Assembly: GCF_001562415.1 (NCBI RefSeq)
Contig: NZ_LOEE01000042.1
Coordinates: 1 to 63,080, forward strand
Length of the DNA: 63,080 nt
From: Thermotalea metallivorans
GTDB taxonomy: Bacteria; Bacillota; Clostridia; Peptostreptococcales; Thermotaleaceae
Direction: 5' to 3'
This document shows positions 19,901 to 27,518 of the stretch, one piece after another. Numbering within the stretch: position 1 is the stretch's first letter; each line of letters opens with the position of its first letter. Both the position numbers and the translations under genes were made by a program. The notes under the pieces are model-generated. The model was given only the letters and a program-made list of their open reading frames with translations. It made no database searches and was not told the origin of the DNA.

Positions 19901-20364
19901 TTGCTGCGGAGAATACTGTTTTCCTCCAGCTCTTCCCCTTTGGCAGCCAGGTCCCAGGGCAAAATATCATGCCGCTTCATTTCCCCCAGCAATCGGCAAA
20001 ATTTGGCTACAAATCCCTCTTGCCTTGAAGCCTTCTTGTAGATGGTCAAATCTTTTTCGGCTTCGTCTATGATTTTTCGCAGCACCATGCTTTTTCCCTG
20101 GTCATCAAGATAGATTCTGGCAATTCCACCCACCTCATTGAGTACCCGGTGGGCCAATCGGGTAAAGCTTAGGACCTCCACCTTCAATATACCGGGAAGA
20201 TTCAATTTTTCTATCAAATCCCGCTCTGCCTGTAAAGTAAACTGTTCCGGTACAATTAAAATCAACGGATGTTCAGGATAGGTTTTCAGCCTTTCCTTGA
20301 TTTCCTGCAATACAAAATGGGTTTTTCCTCTGCCCGATCGTCCAAAGACATATCGAATGCTCAA
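16957..20364 (-). CDS. addB: ATP-dependent helicase/nuclease subunit B
   Basis: The 1135-residue second subunit of AddAB. Walker A is GRSGRGKTH (8-16), the nuclease motif IVDYKSG lies near 920, and the iron-sulfur cysteines are present: one in FANCPF near 780 and three in CEYCSYKGIC near 1100. The start is TTG at 20364, supported by GGGGTGGG upstream. It is the first gene of the addB-addA-sbcD-sbcC operon and overlaps addA by 20 bases. The lipoprotein gene upstream has its own terminator, so the repair operon begins here. Confidence 0.95.
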   Translation of the reverse strand: MSIRYVFGRSGRGKTHFVLQEIKERLKTYPEHPLILIVPEQFTLQAERDLIEKLNLPGILKVEVLSFTRLAHRVLNEVGGIARIYLDDQGKSMVLRKIIDEAEKDLTIYKKASRQEGFVAKFCRLLGEMKRHDILPWDLAAKGEELEENSILRSKLQDIAHIYGQFHQYLQGSYMDTEDYINLLAEKIGHAQFLKDAEIWIDGFQSFTPQICRILEKLMVAARKITITFPMDFMGRERDGDLFKIPELAYRKVHEIAVRLGLPGQIIDLEQQQGACPKKAPEILHMEQELYAYPYRAYEGEIRNLDVFAGINLHTEIENVAAQILALVRDRSYRWSDIAVVCGDLENYGTLIRRVFEEYEIPYFLDQKRSVANNPLILFLLSALEVIRRGYRYEDVFRCFKTGFGGLSGDEYEELENYVLRYGIEGVKWKEDFPWGEPETLERMNQYRIKFMEPMERLEKKVKGKKSVEAMTRALYDYLEDMKTHEKLLAWIEELRRKGQYEHVNENTQIWNIIMDTFDQLVEILGQQKMTLKEYIRILDSGFSSLEVGIIPTTVDQVLVGNIQRSKSHDIKALFVIGVNDGILPSGKDEEGILSDEEKNLMKEKGLTIGFDSEGKNYEEKFNIYSAFSKPSEYLWISYALADQEGKAMRPSILIDRVKKIFKGIQVKSDVVHDVERQLHLIATKNSTFKYLVENLRLAADGKPMAPLWWDVYRWYYAQEEWKPRREAIIEGFFHQNQVASLGTHRAKALYETPIRSSVSRLEQFANCPFAHFVRYGLRPKEREMFRMESPDMGELFHQSMESFTKTLRTHGLDWRELTREQCDEIVDRVIDEVVQGYNNGVLFSTHRYKYLVNRLKRISRRAVWTLTEHLKRSGFEPMGYEVSFGRDGYYPPIEIELADGEKIYLEGRIDRVDILEDGEESYVKIVDYKSGDKDFCLSDVYYGLELQLMIYLDAVLSHRRNLDKKTVKPAGIFYFKIDDPLVKSDERVADVIEKEIRRKLKLKGLVLKDVRIVRELDREIDGHSDIIPVALNKNGEFYKNSSALDEEAFIALLDHVRKHVRDITDEIIKGNIRIEPAKSNKQIACEYCSYKGICQFDQLFEDNQYRNVVPLDDEEVLKRIRESKGGEDSGKMDQ

Positions 20365-20445
20365 AATCCCACCCCCTTTTTTTATCCTTTCACCATTATA
20401 TCATGGAGGCTAGAATCATTCACCTGAAAACCATTTTCCTACACG

Positions 20446-20477
20446 GGAAAAACCCTCTACCGATAACGGCAAAGGGT
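20446..20477 (-). terminator. terminator after the lipoprotein gene
   Basis: Read leftward, ACCCTTTGCCG and CGGTAGAGGGT form a hairpin with one mismatched pair and are followed by TTTTTCCC. It isolates the upstream lipoprotein gene from addB. Confidence 0.7.
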
Positions 20478-20506
20478 CTCCTGCAATCTCTTCTAGGAAA
20501 GTTATG

Positions 20507-21013
20507 CTACTTTAATTTTTTCAGGGTCGTGATCATACCCTTGACCTGGGCTTCCTCCTCCAAGGTAAACTCGTCCTTTTGGTAAAGAATAAAGGTTAGG
20601 ACTTTTTCTCCCAGTCTTACTTTGTAATAAAGCATGGTTCTGGCTGTGGAATGGTCTTCGATCAATGCACCGTAAATCTTGCCAATGCCTTTTACATCAA
20701 TGGTTTCCGTCCGTTCCAAATGAAGATAGGAATCCAATGCGATTTCAGCCTTTAATGCCTCTTCGCTTACTTCCATATGGGGATCCCTGATTTCGCCGAT
20801 GTTTAAGATTCTTCCTTCATCATCTTTGAATATCACCAGATCCATCTGCAGCAAGTCATTCTTGTCTTCCTTTTCTTTTTGAAAGGTTTTCGGCAGCGCT
20901 ATGCTCCAATCTCCCCCTGTACCCTTATAAATCAAAGTATCCTGTCCCGGGCTGCATCCTGCCAACAAAAATAAAATCCCTATCAACCATGCAATCCCTT
21001 TCACTCTCATCAT
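20507..21013 (-). CDS. lipoprotein of unknown function
   Basis: A 168-residue secreted lipoprotein. The signal peptide has a basic start, a hydrophobic core and a lipobox LLAGC with C20 as the lipidation site. The mature part is an alpha/beta fold of about 145 residues with a strand pattern like the PsbP/DUF1795 group (GGDWSIALP at the start, a final helix EAQVKGMITTLKKLK), but the match is only by eye. AAAGGGGG precedes the ATG. It ends with its own terminator, and plsC lies 44 bases upstream on the same strand, so the two may be co-transcribed. Confidence 0.8.
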   Translation of the reverse strand: MMRVKGIAWLIGILFLLAGCSPGQDTLIYKGTGGDWSIALPKTFQKEKEDKNDLLQMDLVIFKDDEGRILNIGEIRDPHMEVSEEALKAEIALDSYLHLERTETIDVKGIGKIYGALIEDHSTARTMLYYKVRLGEKVLTFILYQKDEFTLEEEAQVKGMITTLKKLK

Positions 21014-21057
21014 TGCTCTGTGCCCCCTTTTTTGTTATCAATGCATTAGCCCATCTT

Positions 21058-21771
21058 TCATAATTTTTCTCCGATCACCTTTCTGACTTTCTCTGCCAGT
21101 TCGCCGGATTCCTTGGCCGAAATGTTACCCACCTGTATGGGAGGGGAAATGATTACCTCTACCTGGGCAGGCTGGATCTTTAATTGTCCCTTTGGCATAA
21201 TATGATAAGCCCCTTTGATCGTAACAGGTACAATGGGCACATTGGCCTTTAATGCCAACTTCAAACTCCCCGGTTTAAATTCTCCCAACCGCCCGTCGGC
21301 GCTTCTCGTTCCCTCGGGAAAAATGACTTGGGAATATCCTTCCTTGAGCAGTTCTGCACCCCTGTTGATAGCCTTTAAGGATTGCCTTGCATCTTCCCTA
21401 TCAATGAATACACATTGCATATATTTCATCCAAGTGCTGAGAATGGGGATCCTGCTAAGCTCCTTCTTGGCGATAAAGGACTTGGGTTTATGGATGAATC
21501 CCAAAAGGATGGGAATATCAAAATTGCTTTGATGATTGCTGACAAAGAGGACGGCTCCCTCTTTGGGTACGTTTTCCTCCCCCATCACCTTGATCTGTGA
21601 CCCGCTGAGATTCACCAACATTCGAGCCCACCTTTGGGCCGTCCGATGGGTGATTTCATCCCGCTCGTTGATTCTGTTCTGTCTGTTCAAAAACTGCACT
21701 TTGAGCAGTGCTGGAATCGTATAGAGCAAAGAAAAAACAAAATAAATAAACCATAAGATCGTCTTCAGCAT
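21058..21771 (-). CDS. plsC: 1-acyl-glycerol-3-phosphate acyltransferase
   Basis: Adds the second acyl chain to lysophosphatidate to give phosphatidate. This 237-residue membrane-associated enzyme has an N-terminal hydrophobic segment (about 3-22), the catalytic HX4D motif NHQSNFD (79-85), the substrate motif FPEGTRS (151-157), and VPIVPV near 190. GAGGTGTTTT precedes the ATG. The lipoprotein follows on the same strand. Together with psd it represents phospholipid synthesis in this window, though the two are 15 kb apart. Confidence 0.93.
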   Translation of the reverse strand: MLKTILWFIYFVFSLLYTIPALLKVQFLNRQNRINERDEITHRTAQRWARMLVNLSGSQIKVMGEENVPKEGAVLFVSNHQSNFDIPILLGFIHKPKSFIAKKELSRIPILSTWMKYMQCVFIDREDARQSLKAINRGAELLKEGYSQVIFPEGTRSADGRLGEFKPGSLKLALKANVPIVPVTIKGAYHIMPKGQLKIQPAQVEVIISPPIQVGNISAKESGELAEKVRKVIGEKL

Positions 21772-21921
21772 AAAACACCTCTACAATTCTGTGAATTTAG
21801 ACATAGAAATTTGTCTCTTTCTATTTTATATCATATTCTCTAAAATAGGATTCATGGTACAATAGAACTAAGCAACAGAAAAAATTTCCCATGCAAAGGA
21901 AAAAATAGGGGGCATTTTTCC

Positions 21922-22401
21922 ATGGAAAGAATCAATAAAATCCTGAACCATCCACAATATATAGAGTATTTGGCACGAAATGCCCAGGCTGAAGCAGACC
22001 GGGTCTTCTGCCGTCACGATCTTCCCCATGCCATTGACGTTGCCAGGGTTGCCTATATCCTTGCCTTAGAAAAAAAGCTTGTCCTTCAGAAGGATATCAT
22101 TTATGCAGCCGCATTGCTCCATGATATAGGCCGGTGGAAAGAATATCAAGAGGGCATTGACCATGCCGTTGCGGGGGCTGAACTGGCATCAGAGATATTG
22201 ATGGATTGCGGCTTTTCCGAAGATGAAAAAAATCTCATATCGGAAGCCATAAAAACCCACCGGATCGCCGTGCCGCAAACCACAGATCTGGGCGCTATAC
22301 TATATGAAAGCGACAAAATATCCCGTCTCTGCAGCCAATGCCCGGCCATCAACCAGTGCAAACACTTTACCGACGGTAGACATCCTGTGCTCTTTTATTG
22401 A
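21922..22401 (+). CDS. HD-domain hydrolase with C-terminal cysteines
   Basis: A 159-residue HD-superfamily metal-dependent phosphohydrolase. The metal ligands are H33 region (RHDLPHAIDVARVA), the HD pair in LLHDIGRW near 68-72, H82 (DHAVAG) and a late D in YESDKISR. It ends with CSQCPAINQC, three cysteines of unknown role that I have seen in similar clostridial proteins. The substrate is not indicated. AATAGGGGGC precedes the ATG. It converges on the folate operon with only 18 bases between stop codons and no visible terminator, so antisense read-through is likely. Confidence 0.85.
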   Translation: MERINKILNHPQYIEYLARNAQAEADRVFCRHDLPHAIDVARVAYILALEKKLVLQKDIIYAAALLHDIGRWKEYQEGIDHAVAGAELASEILMDCGFSEDEKNLISEAIKTHRIAVPQTTDLGAILYESDKISRLCSQCPAINQCKHFTDGRHPVLFY

Positions 22402-22419
22402 GAAGGTTGCCCTTGACAA

Positions 22420-22908
22420 TTACCGAGGGCGGGCAGGTACAATCCGAATCTTTTCTCCCTTCAGCCTACGGACAATTTGTCCAATCGGTTCCCCTTTGAT
22501 CTTTAGATCGGGTGCAATTTCATAAAGAGGAACCATCACGAAGGCACGCTCCGTCATACGGGGATGAGGGAGAATTAGTTTTTCTTCATCGGAAACATAA
22601 TCTTCATAAAGAAGTATATCCACATCTATGGTTCTAGGCCCCCACCTTATTTTTCGCTCCCTTTTTAATCTCTCCTCAATCCAATGACAATACTCCAACA
22701 AAGGATAGGGCTCCAGAGAAGTATCAATTTGGAGCACCACATTGACAAACCAATCCTGATCTTGATATCCCACAGGCTCCGTTTCATACCAGGAGGAAAT
22801 CTTTAATACTTTGATTTTCCCATGTTCCCTCAACATGTTTATGGCCCTGTGGATGTTTTCATATTTGTCTCCCATGTTGCTTCCCAATCCCAAGTATGCC
22901 CTAGCCAT
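22420..22908 (-). CDS. folK: 6-hydroxymethyl-dihydropterin pyrophosphokinase
   Basis: Transfers pyrophosphate from ATP to 6-hydroxymethyl-dihydropterin in folate synthesis. The 162-residue protein begins MARAYLGLGSNMGDK and carries the HPPK signature RWGPRTIDVDILLY, with HPRM further on. The ATG at 22908 is chosen because AGGAGAAGG precedes it; it overlaps the folB stop by eight bases, so the two are coupled. It is the last gene of folE-folP-folB-folK. Confidence 0.95.
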   Translation of the reverse strand: MARAYLGLGSNMGDKYENIHRAINMLREHGKIKVLKISSWYETEPVGYQDQDWFVNVVLQIDTSLEPYPLLEYCHWIEERLKRERKIRWGPRTIDVDILLYEDYVSDEEKLILPHPRMTERAFVMVPLYEIAPDLKIKGEPIGQIVRRLKGEKIRIVPARPR

Positions 22909-23266
22909 TTTTCCTTCTCCTGATTTCAATCCCAAAATAATCATAGATTCCTTCAACGGGCGCCTCCGGTTTTCGGATCTGCACCTTGATTTCATCTACC
23001 CGGTCAAACCGGCTTAAAATGGATTGGGCAATATCCTCCCCAAGGGCTTCTATCAGACAAAAACATTTCTTCGTTACAATCTCTTTTACCAAACCATAAG
23101 CTTCTGCATAATTGACCGTATCCCTCACATGATCCGTCATCCCTGCTTCCTTGAGGTCCAAATACATTTCAATATCTACATAAAATTTTTGCCCCAGCAT
23201 GTTTTCTTCCTTTAAAACCCCGTGATATCCGTAGAAAGCTAAATTTTTCATGATGATCTTATCCAT
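22901..23266 (-). CDS. folB: dihydroneopterin aldolase
   Basis: Cleaves 7,8-dihydroneopterin to 6-hydroxymethyl-dihydropterin and glycolaldehyde. The 121-residue protein has the typical start (MDKIIMKNLAFYGYHGVL), a conserved Glu in FYGYHGVLKEE, and the C-terminal IRKPEAP motif. The ATG shares one base with the folP stop (TAATG), and folK overlaps the end, so three genes are translated in a chain. Full length for the family. Confidence 0.95.
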   Translation of the reverse strand: MDKIIMKNLAFYGYHGVLKEENMLGQKFYVDIEMYLDLKEAGMTDHVRDTVNYAEAYGLVKEIVTKKCFCLIEALGEDIAQSILSRFDRVDEIKVQIRKPEAPVEGIYDYFGIEIRRRKNG

Positions 23267-24120
23267 TATACCATACCCCTCACGATGCTATCGGTTACCT
23301 TTGCAGCCCTTACATTTTCCTTTACGTCATGAACCCTGACAATATCAATTCCTTGAAGAATCCCCATCACAGTCGTGGCCAGGGTTCCCTCTACCCTTTC
23401 CTTGGGAGGCAAGTCCAATATCTTCCCTATCATGGATTTTCTGGATGTTCCCAAAAGCAGGGGATATCCCAAATCATTCAGTTCACCCAGCCTGGACATG
23501 ACCACCATATTCTGTTCAGGGGTCTTTCCAAATCCTATGCCTGGGTCCAATATTATATTTTGAGGTTTGATGCCTGCGCCTATGGCAATATCGATAGAAT
23601 TTTGAAAGAACCGGCAGATTTCCTCCATAATATCCCTTTCATAGGTTGTCCCCGCCTGATTGTGCATGATGATCAAGGGCACTCCATATTTGGCAACCAC
23701 CGATGCCATATGGGGATCCCGCTGAAGCCCCCACACATCATTGATCATATGGGCCCCTGCCCCCAACACCTTTTCCGCAACGGCAGCCTTATAAGTGTCC
23801 ACGGATATAGGTACATCCACCTCTGCCACCAATCTACTCACAACCGGCAAAATTCTTTCCATTTCCGCCTCTGCCGATACCTCCTGGGATCCCGGTCTGG
23901 TGGATTCCCCCCCCACATCGATGATATCGGCTCCTTCTTCAACCATTTTTTTCGCGTGTTCCACAGCTGCATCGATGTCGAAAAAATCTCCTCCATCAGA
24001 AAAAGAATCAGGGGTCACGTTCAATATCCCCATGATGAAGGTTCTCGTTCCAAAACAAAAATCATGCTTTCCGCATCGGATGTTTACTTTCCTGTGAAGA
24101 TGATATCCTATGTTTCTCAT
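23266..24120 (-). CDS. folP: dihydropteroate synthase
   Basis: Condenses 6-hydroxymethyl-dihydropterin pyrophosphate with p-aminobenzoate; the target of sulfonamides. In 284 residues the TIM-barrel signatures are intact: GILNVTPDSFSDGG near 30, DVGGESTRPGS near 66, DPGIGFGKT near 195 and GTSRKS near 220. An upstream GTG at 24126 is part of the ribosome site GGAGGTG, so ATG at 24120 is the better start. It follows folE by 15 bases and is coupled to folB by a one-base stop/start overlap. Confidence 0.95.
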   Translation of the reverse strand: MRNIGYHLHRKVNIRCGKHDFCFGTRTFIMGILNVTPDSFSDGGDFFDIDAAVEHAKKMVEEGADIIDVGGESTRPGSQEVSAEAEMERILPVVSRLVAEVDVPISVDTYKAAVAEKVLGAGAHMINDVWGLQRDPHMASVVAKYGVPLIIMHNQAGTTYERDIMEEICRFFQNSIDIAIGAGIKPQNIILDPGIGFGKTPEQNMVVMSRLGELNDLGYPLLLGTSRKSMIGKILDLPPKERVEGTLATTVMGILQGIDIVRVHDVKENVRAAKVTDSIVRGMV

Positions 24121-24135
24121 ACGCACCTCCCATTG

Positions 24136-24702
24136 CTATTTTCCCAAGTTGATTAAAGCCATGGCTTCTGCCCTTGCCTTGGCATCTTTGTTGAACAATC
24201 CCCTTACGGCAGAAGTAATCGTTTGGGACCCCGGCTTTTTCACGCCCCTCATGGTCATACACATATGTTCTGCCTCCACCACAACAATGACACCATGGGG
24301 AGATAATTTTTCCATGATTGCATCGGCAATCATCGTCGTCAATCTTTCTTGCAGCTGGGGTCTTCTTGCTACAGTTTCTACAACTCTTGCCAGTTTGCTA
24401 AGCCCCGTCAGTTTTCCTTTTTTAGGAATATATCCTACATGACATTTGCCAAAGAAGGGTACTAGATGATGCTCACACATGGAATAAAAAGGTATATCCT
24501 TCACCAAAACCAGTTCCTCATGCTGCTCTTGCTGGAAATATACTTCCAAATGTTCCTGGGGGTCTTCCTTTAAACCGGAAAATATCTCTTCATACATATT
24601 GGCAATTCGTTTGGGCGTATCGATCAATCCCTCCCTGTCAGGATTTTCTCCTATAGCCTCTAATATTTCTCTGATCGCTTTTTCTATCCTTTTTTTATCC
24701 AA
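24136..24702 (-). CDS. folE: GTP cyclohydrolase I
   Basis: First enzyme of tetrahydrofolate synthesis, GTP to 7,8-dihydroneopterin triphosphate. The 188-residue protein has the zinc ligands C76 and H79 in [11 protein letters not shown] and C148 in [10 protein letters not shown], plus [10 protein letters not shown] near 113. The start is TTG at 24702, with GAGGAG upstream. It is the first gene of the folate operon folE-folP-folB-folK. The pyrophosphatase step and folC are not in the window. Confidence 0.95.
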   Translation of the reverse strand: MDKKRIEKAIREILEAIGENPDREGLIDTPKRIANMYEEIFSGLKEDPQEHLEVYFQQEQHEELVLVKDIPFYSMCEHHLVPFFGKCHVGYIPKKGKLTGLSKLARVVETVARRPQLQERLTTMIADAIMEKLSPHGVIVVVEAEHMCMTMRGVKKPGSQTITSAVRGLFNKDAKARAEAMALINLGK

Positions 24703-24791
24703 TGTTGATTCTCCTCTTCTATATTTTTTAACAACATTATTGTATCAATAAAACAACAAATCCAAAAGGACTTGTTTCTACCATTTATGTT

Positions 24792-25040
24792 TTACTCTGC
24801 TGAACGTTTCATCACTTCTTCCATTTTAGACATGATATAATCATATCCTTTTTCACCATGGGGAATCAAACAAAAGCTGCAGTCTTTTATGTTATGGGAA
24901 TATCTGAAATTGCCGCCGCAATCTTTTTTCAGCAGATATAGAGGACAATAACAAAACAAACAGTTAAATTTTTCCTCCCCTTCTACCGGGTGGCATGGAA
25001 AATATTCACAGGCTTTATTTTGATAGAATTTATAAGACAT
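24792..25040 (-). CDS. cysteine-rich small domain protein
   Basis: An 82-residue protein of the clostridial and archaeal cysteine-rich small domain family (zf-like). It has eight cysteines in the family pattern: KACEYFPCH, FNCLFCYCPLY, KDCGGNF, and DCSFCLIPH, ending in KGYDYIMSKM. It probably binds zinc or an iron-sulfur cluster; the role is unknown, and members often sit near cobalamin or methyltransferase genes. GGAGGAAAACGTC fixes the ATG at 25040, 13 bases after the methyltransferase stop, so the two form an operon. Confidence 0.85.
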   Translation of the reverse strand: MSYKFYQNKACEYFPCHPVEGEEKFNCLFCYCPLYLLKKDCGGNFRYSHNIKDCSFCLIPHGEKGYDYIMSKMEEVMKRSAE

Positions 25041-25053
25041 GACGTTTTCCTCC

Positions 25054-25785
25054 TTATTTTGTGGCCTTGACAACGGTCGCATAGGACTGCTCCGTATATT
25101 CTTCTTCTTCAAAACCTCCATAGATCTCAATCTTTCTGAATCCAGCCTTTTCCAACATTTCTGTCATTTCTTTGCTTTTCAATGCAATCAAAGGAATTGC
25201 ATTTTGGTATCTTTTCTCCTCTCCATTCTCGCGAATCACCAGTTCTGTATGAAAATCCACCTTTTCTTCTTGCTCTTTATAAGAATATTTCCGAATAAAG
25301 GTTACTCCCTTGTCCTTTCTGTCTATGGTAGGCAAGCTGTCAATATGGTATTTTATAATTCTGTCATAATTGATGATCTGAAGCACCAGCTTCCCGTCAT
25401 CCGAAAGCATGGCATAGGCATCCTTTATCAACCTTTCTATGGTCTCCTTGTTGTCTAAATGGACAATGGAATTGCCGATGCAAAAAATCAAGTCATATTG
25501 TTCTCCTGCAAAAATTTCCTTTATTTTGGTCATGTCTCCTTGGACAAAACGGATAGCGACATCTTTTCCCTTGGCCTTGGCCAGCTGAATCATGGCCCCA
25601 TCCAGATCAATGCCGTCTACCTTATGGCCTTCTGCAGCCAAAGGTATAGAATAATTTCCTGTACCACAGGCCATATCCAATACTTTCGATCCAGGCCTTA
25701 AGCCCTTTCTTAGAAAATGCAAGGTCTCATCATCCCTTGGAAAAACAATATCATAGACACCGCTTAACACTTCGTAAAATTGCAT
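25054..25785 (-). CDS. class I SAM-dependent methyltransferase
   Basis: A 243-residue methyltransferase, substrate unknown. The SAM-binding motif I is VLDMACGTGNYSIPLA near residue 40, the acidic loop after strand 2 is GIDLDGAMI near 62, motif II is FDLI-like YDLIFCIGNSIVHLD near 100. The ATG at 25785 is preferred because AGAGGTGATAGG precedes it; the frame is open 27 codons further. The cysteine-rich small protein follows 13 bases later and may be a partner. The family resembles small-molecule or tRNA-type methyltransferases, not further resolved. Confidence 0.85.
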   Translation of the reverse strand: MQFYEVLSGVYDIVFPRDDETLHFLRKGLRPGSKVLDMACGTGNYSIPLAAEGHKVDGIDLDGAMIQLAKAKGKDVAIRFVQGDMTKIKEIFAGEQYDLIFCIGNSIVHLDNKETIERLIKDAYAMLSDDGKLVLQIINYDRIIKYHIDSLPTIDRKDKGVTFIRKYSYKEQEEKVDFHTELVIRENGEEKRYQNAIPLIALKSKEMTEMLEKAGFRKIEIYGGFEEEEYTEQSYATVVKATK

Positions 25786-25917
25786 CCTATCACCTCTATC
25801 ATCATTTGTTTTATTCATTCTATCTTGATATCCTTTTTTCCTTTTGATAAGCATAAAATCTTTCATACTTCAATGATTTTCAATCCTATTTCCTGATACA
25901 TGCTGCATAATAATATT

Positions 25918-26640
25918 TTAATTTTGTTCTTCTGTGATATCCTCATCTTGATGAAAATGATCCTCCTGTTTATCAAGATAGATGCGGTTGGCAGAATCTA
26001 CGGTGGCATAGAAAACCTCTTTTATATCCCGTACATTCATCATTTTCAGCTGATCCAGCAGCCACTTGACAGTTAAACCCCTCTGTTTCAGGTTCTCGTA
26101 AATGATATTTCCCGTAACGATAACCTCCGTAGGCATTTCTTCTTGTTTTGTTTGAAGACTTAGGTCTTCCGCCTTTACATATTCTTTGGAGGCTATTTTC
26201 ATAACGCTGATCTCCCCTGTAGTCTCCAGAATACCGTATTTTACACAGGCAACATCAAACACATCCTTTTTCCTCAGCAAATGGGTCAGTTCATCTACGG
26301 AATAATGAAACCTTGCCAGGTTCTTTTCTAAAATCTTTCCATTCCGAATTACAATAACCGGCTCCCCTTGAATAATTTTTGAAATCTTTCTGTTTTTTGT
26401 GCTGATATATGCCATGAAATAAGTGAGTCCGCCAAACAGCACCAAACCGATCAAATGATGCCAAGTCCTCTGATTTAGATCCGTAGCCAAGGTTGCTGCA
26501 ATGGAACCAAAGGTAATGCCGTTAATATAGTCGAATAAAGTTAGCTGTGCCACCTGTTGCCGACCTAATATTCTCGTGATAAACAAAATTGTAAAGAAAG
26601 CCAGTATTGTCTGCAAAAAAACTTCAATAATCGCCTTCAT
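25918..26640 (-). CDS. DUF421 (YetF-type) membrane protein
   Basis: A 240-residue protein with three N-terminal transmembrane helices (about 5-25, 35-55, 62-80) and a cytoplasmic alpha/beta domain typical of DUF421/YetF: GRQQVAQLTLFDYINGITFGS (13-33 region), GEPVIVIRNGKIL near 106, and the two-lobed C-terminus. The family is abundant in spore formers and its role is mostly unknown. ATG at 26640 is favoured by GGAGGAAGGAAAAAG. The end (HFHQDEDITEEQN) is acidic and His-containing. It is divergent from a 30-codon membrane peptide gene and ferritin. Confidence 0.9.
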   Translation of the reverse strand: MKAIIEVFLQTILAFFTILFITRILGRQQVAQLTLFDYINGITFGSIAATLATDLNQRTWHHLIGLVLFGGLTYFMAYISTKNRKISKIIQGEPVIVIRNGKILEKNLARFHYSVDELTHLLRKKDVFDVACVKYGILETTGEISVMKIASKEYVKAEDLSLQTKQEEMPTEVIVTGNIIYENLKQRGLTVKWLLDQLKMMNVRDIKEVFYATVDSANRIYLDKQEDHFHQDEDITEEQN

Positions 26641-26730
26641 CTTTTTCCTTCCTCCGGATAAATTCTCTTTTTCCAATCATACTAATAATGTGATACAGTT
26701 TTGAGATTTTTATGCGGGAGGTAGACCCTT

Positions 26731-26823
26731 ATGCGCCTGTGGCTGCAAGCCGTTCTGACTTTTTCTTTTATTGTTTTGGGATTTATCCTCATCTATTGGC
26801 TGCATAAACATGAAAAAATATAG
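26731..26823 (+). CDS. 30-residue single-pass membrane peptide
   Basis: A 30-codon gene beginning MRLWLQAVLTF and ending LHKHEKI. GGGAGGT lies 8-9 bases before the ATG, which is near-perfect spacing. Residues 4-24 form one hydrophobic helix, with Arg at the start and a Lys/His-rich cytoplasmic tail. It lies between the divergent DUF421 gene and ferritin, 79 bases before the ferritin ATG. Small proteins like this often modify a membrane complex. No homologue is known to me, so the call rests on the ribosome site, the clean frame and the clear amphipathic design. Confidence 0.6.
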   Translation: MRLWLQAVLTFSFIVLGFILIYWLHKHEKI

Positions 26824-26902
26824 GCAATTGAAGAAAATGTTTTTGTTTTATATACTTATTTTGTGGTATGTAATACATAAGACAGTAAGGGGAGGATTTC
26901 AT

Positions 26903-27421
26903 ATGATCAGTGAAAAACTAATGAGCGAATTGAATGAACAACTAAAGCATGAACTTTTTTCTTCCAATCTTTATCTGGCCATGGCCGCCTATTGTGCCGA
27001 AGAAGATCTAATGGGCTTTGCCAATTTCTTTAGAGTCCAAGCAGAAGAAGAAAGATTCCACGCTATGAAATTTTTTGACTATATCATAGAGATGAATGGA
27101 AGGGCAAGAATTCCAGCAATTGATGAACCAAAAAATAATTTTGCTTCCATCTTGGATGCATTCAGACAAGCCTACACCCATGAACAATTTGTAACCAAGA
27201 GAATTTACCACCTGACAGACTTAGCCATGGAGGAAAGGGAACATGCGACCATCAGTTTCCTAAAGTGGTTTGTTGATGAACAAGTAGAAGAAGAGTCTAT
27301 GTTTAACGGTTTGGTAAAGAAACTTGAAAGAATCGCAGACAATCCCAATGCCCTTTATATGCTGGATGGGGAACTGGCCCAGAGAACTTTCACACCACCG
27401 TCAGATGCCAAACAAGCTTAA
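26903..27421 (+). CDS. ferritin
   Basis: A 172-residue non-haem ferritin that stores iron in a 24-subunit shell. The ferroxidase ligands of the bacterial FtnA type are present: E17, E50, H53, E94 and Q127, with E130 nearby. ATG at 26903 is chosen for its AAGGGGAGG; the frame is open further upstream but that part is not ferritin-like. A good terminator follows. A preceding 30-codon membrane peptide gene may share its transcript. No Fur box was identified by eye. Confidence 0.95.
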   Translation: MISEKLMSELNEQLKHELFSSNLYLAMAAYCAEEDLMGFANFFRVQAEEERFHAMKFFDYIIEMNGRARIPAIDEPKNNFASILDAFRQAYTHEQFVTKRIYHLTDLAMEEREHATISFLKWFVDEQVEEESMFNGLVKKLERIADNPNALYMLDGELAQRTFTPPSDAKQA

Positions 27422-27442
27422 TTTAATTTTATAAAAAATGAA

Positions 27443-27478
27443 ACAACACCGTTTCCTTTTCATCGGGAACGGTGTTGT
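27443..27478. terminator. terminator between ferritin and dapF-like gene
   Basis: ACAACACCGTTTCC (27443-27456) and GGGAACGGTGTTGT (27465-27478) form a 14-bp stem with one mismatch, between convergent genes. Confidence 0.8.
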
Positions 27479-27518
27479 TGTATAAATTGACAGGCCCCCA
27501 GCACCTGTTCTGATTTGT

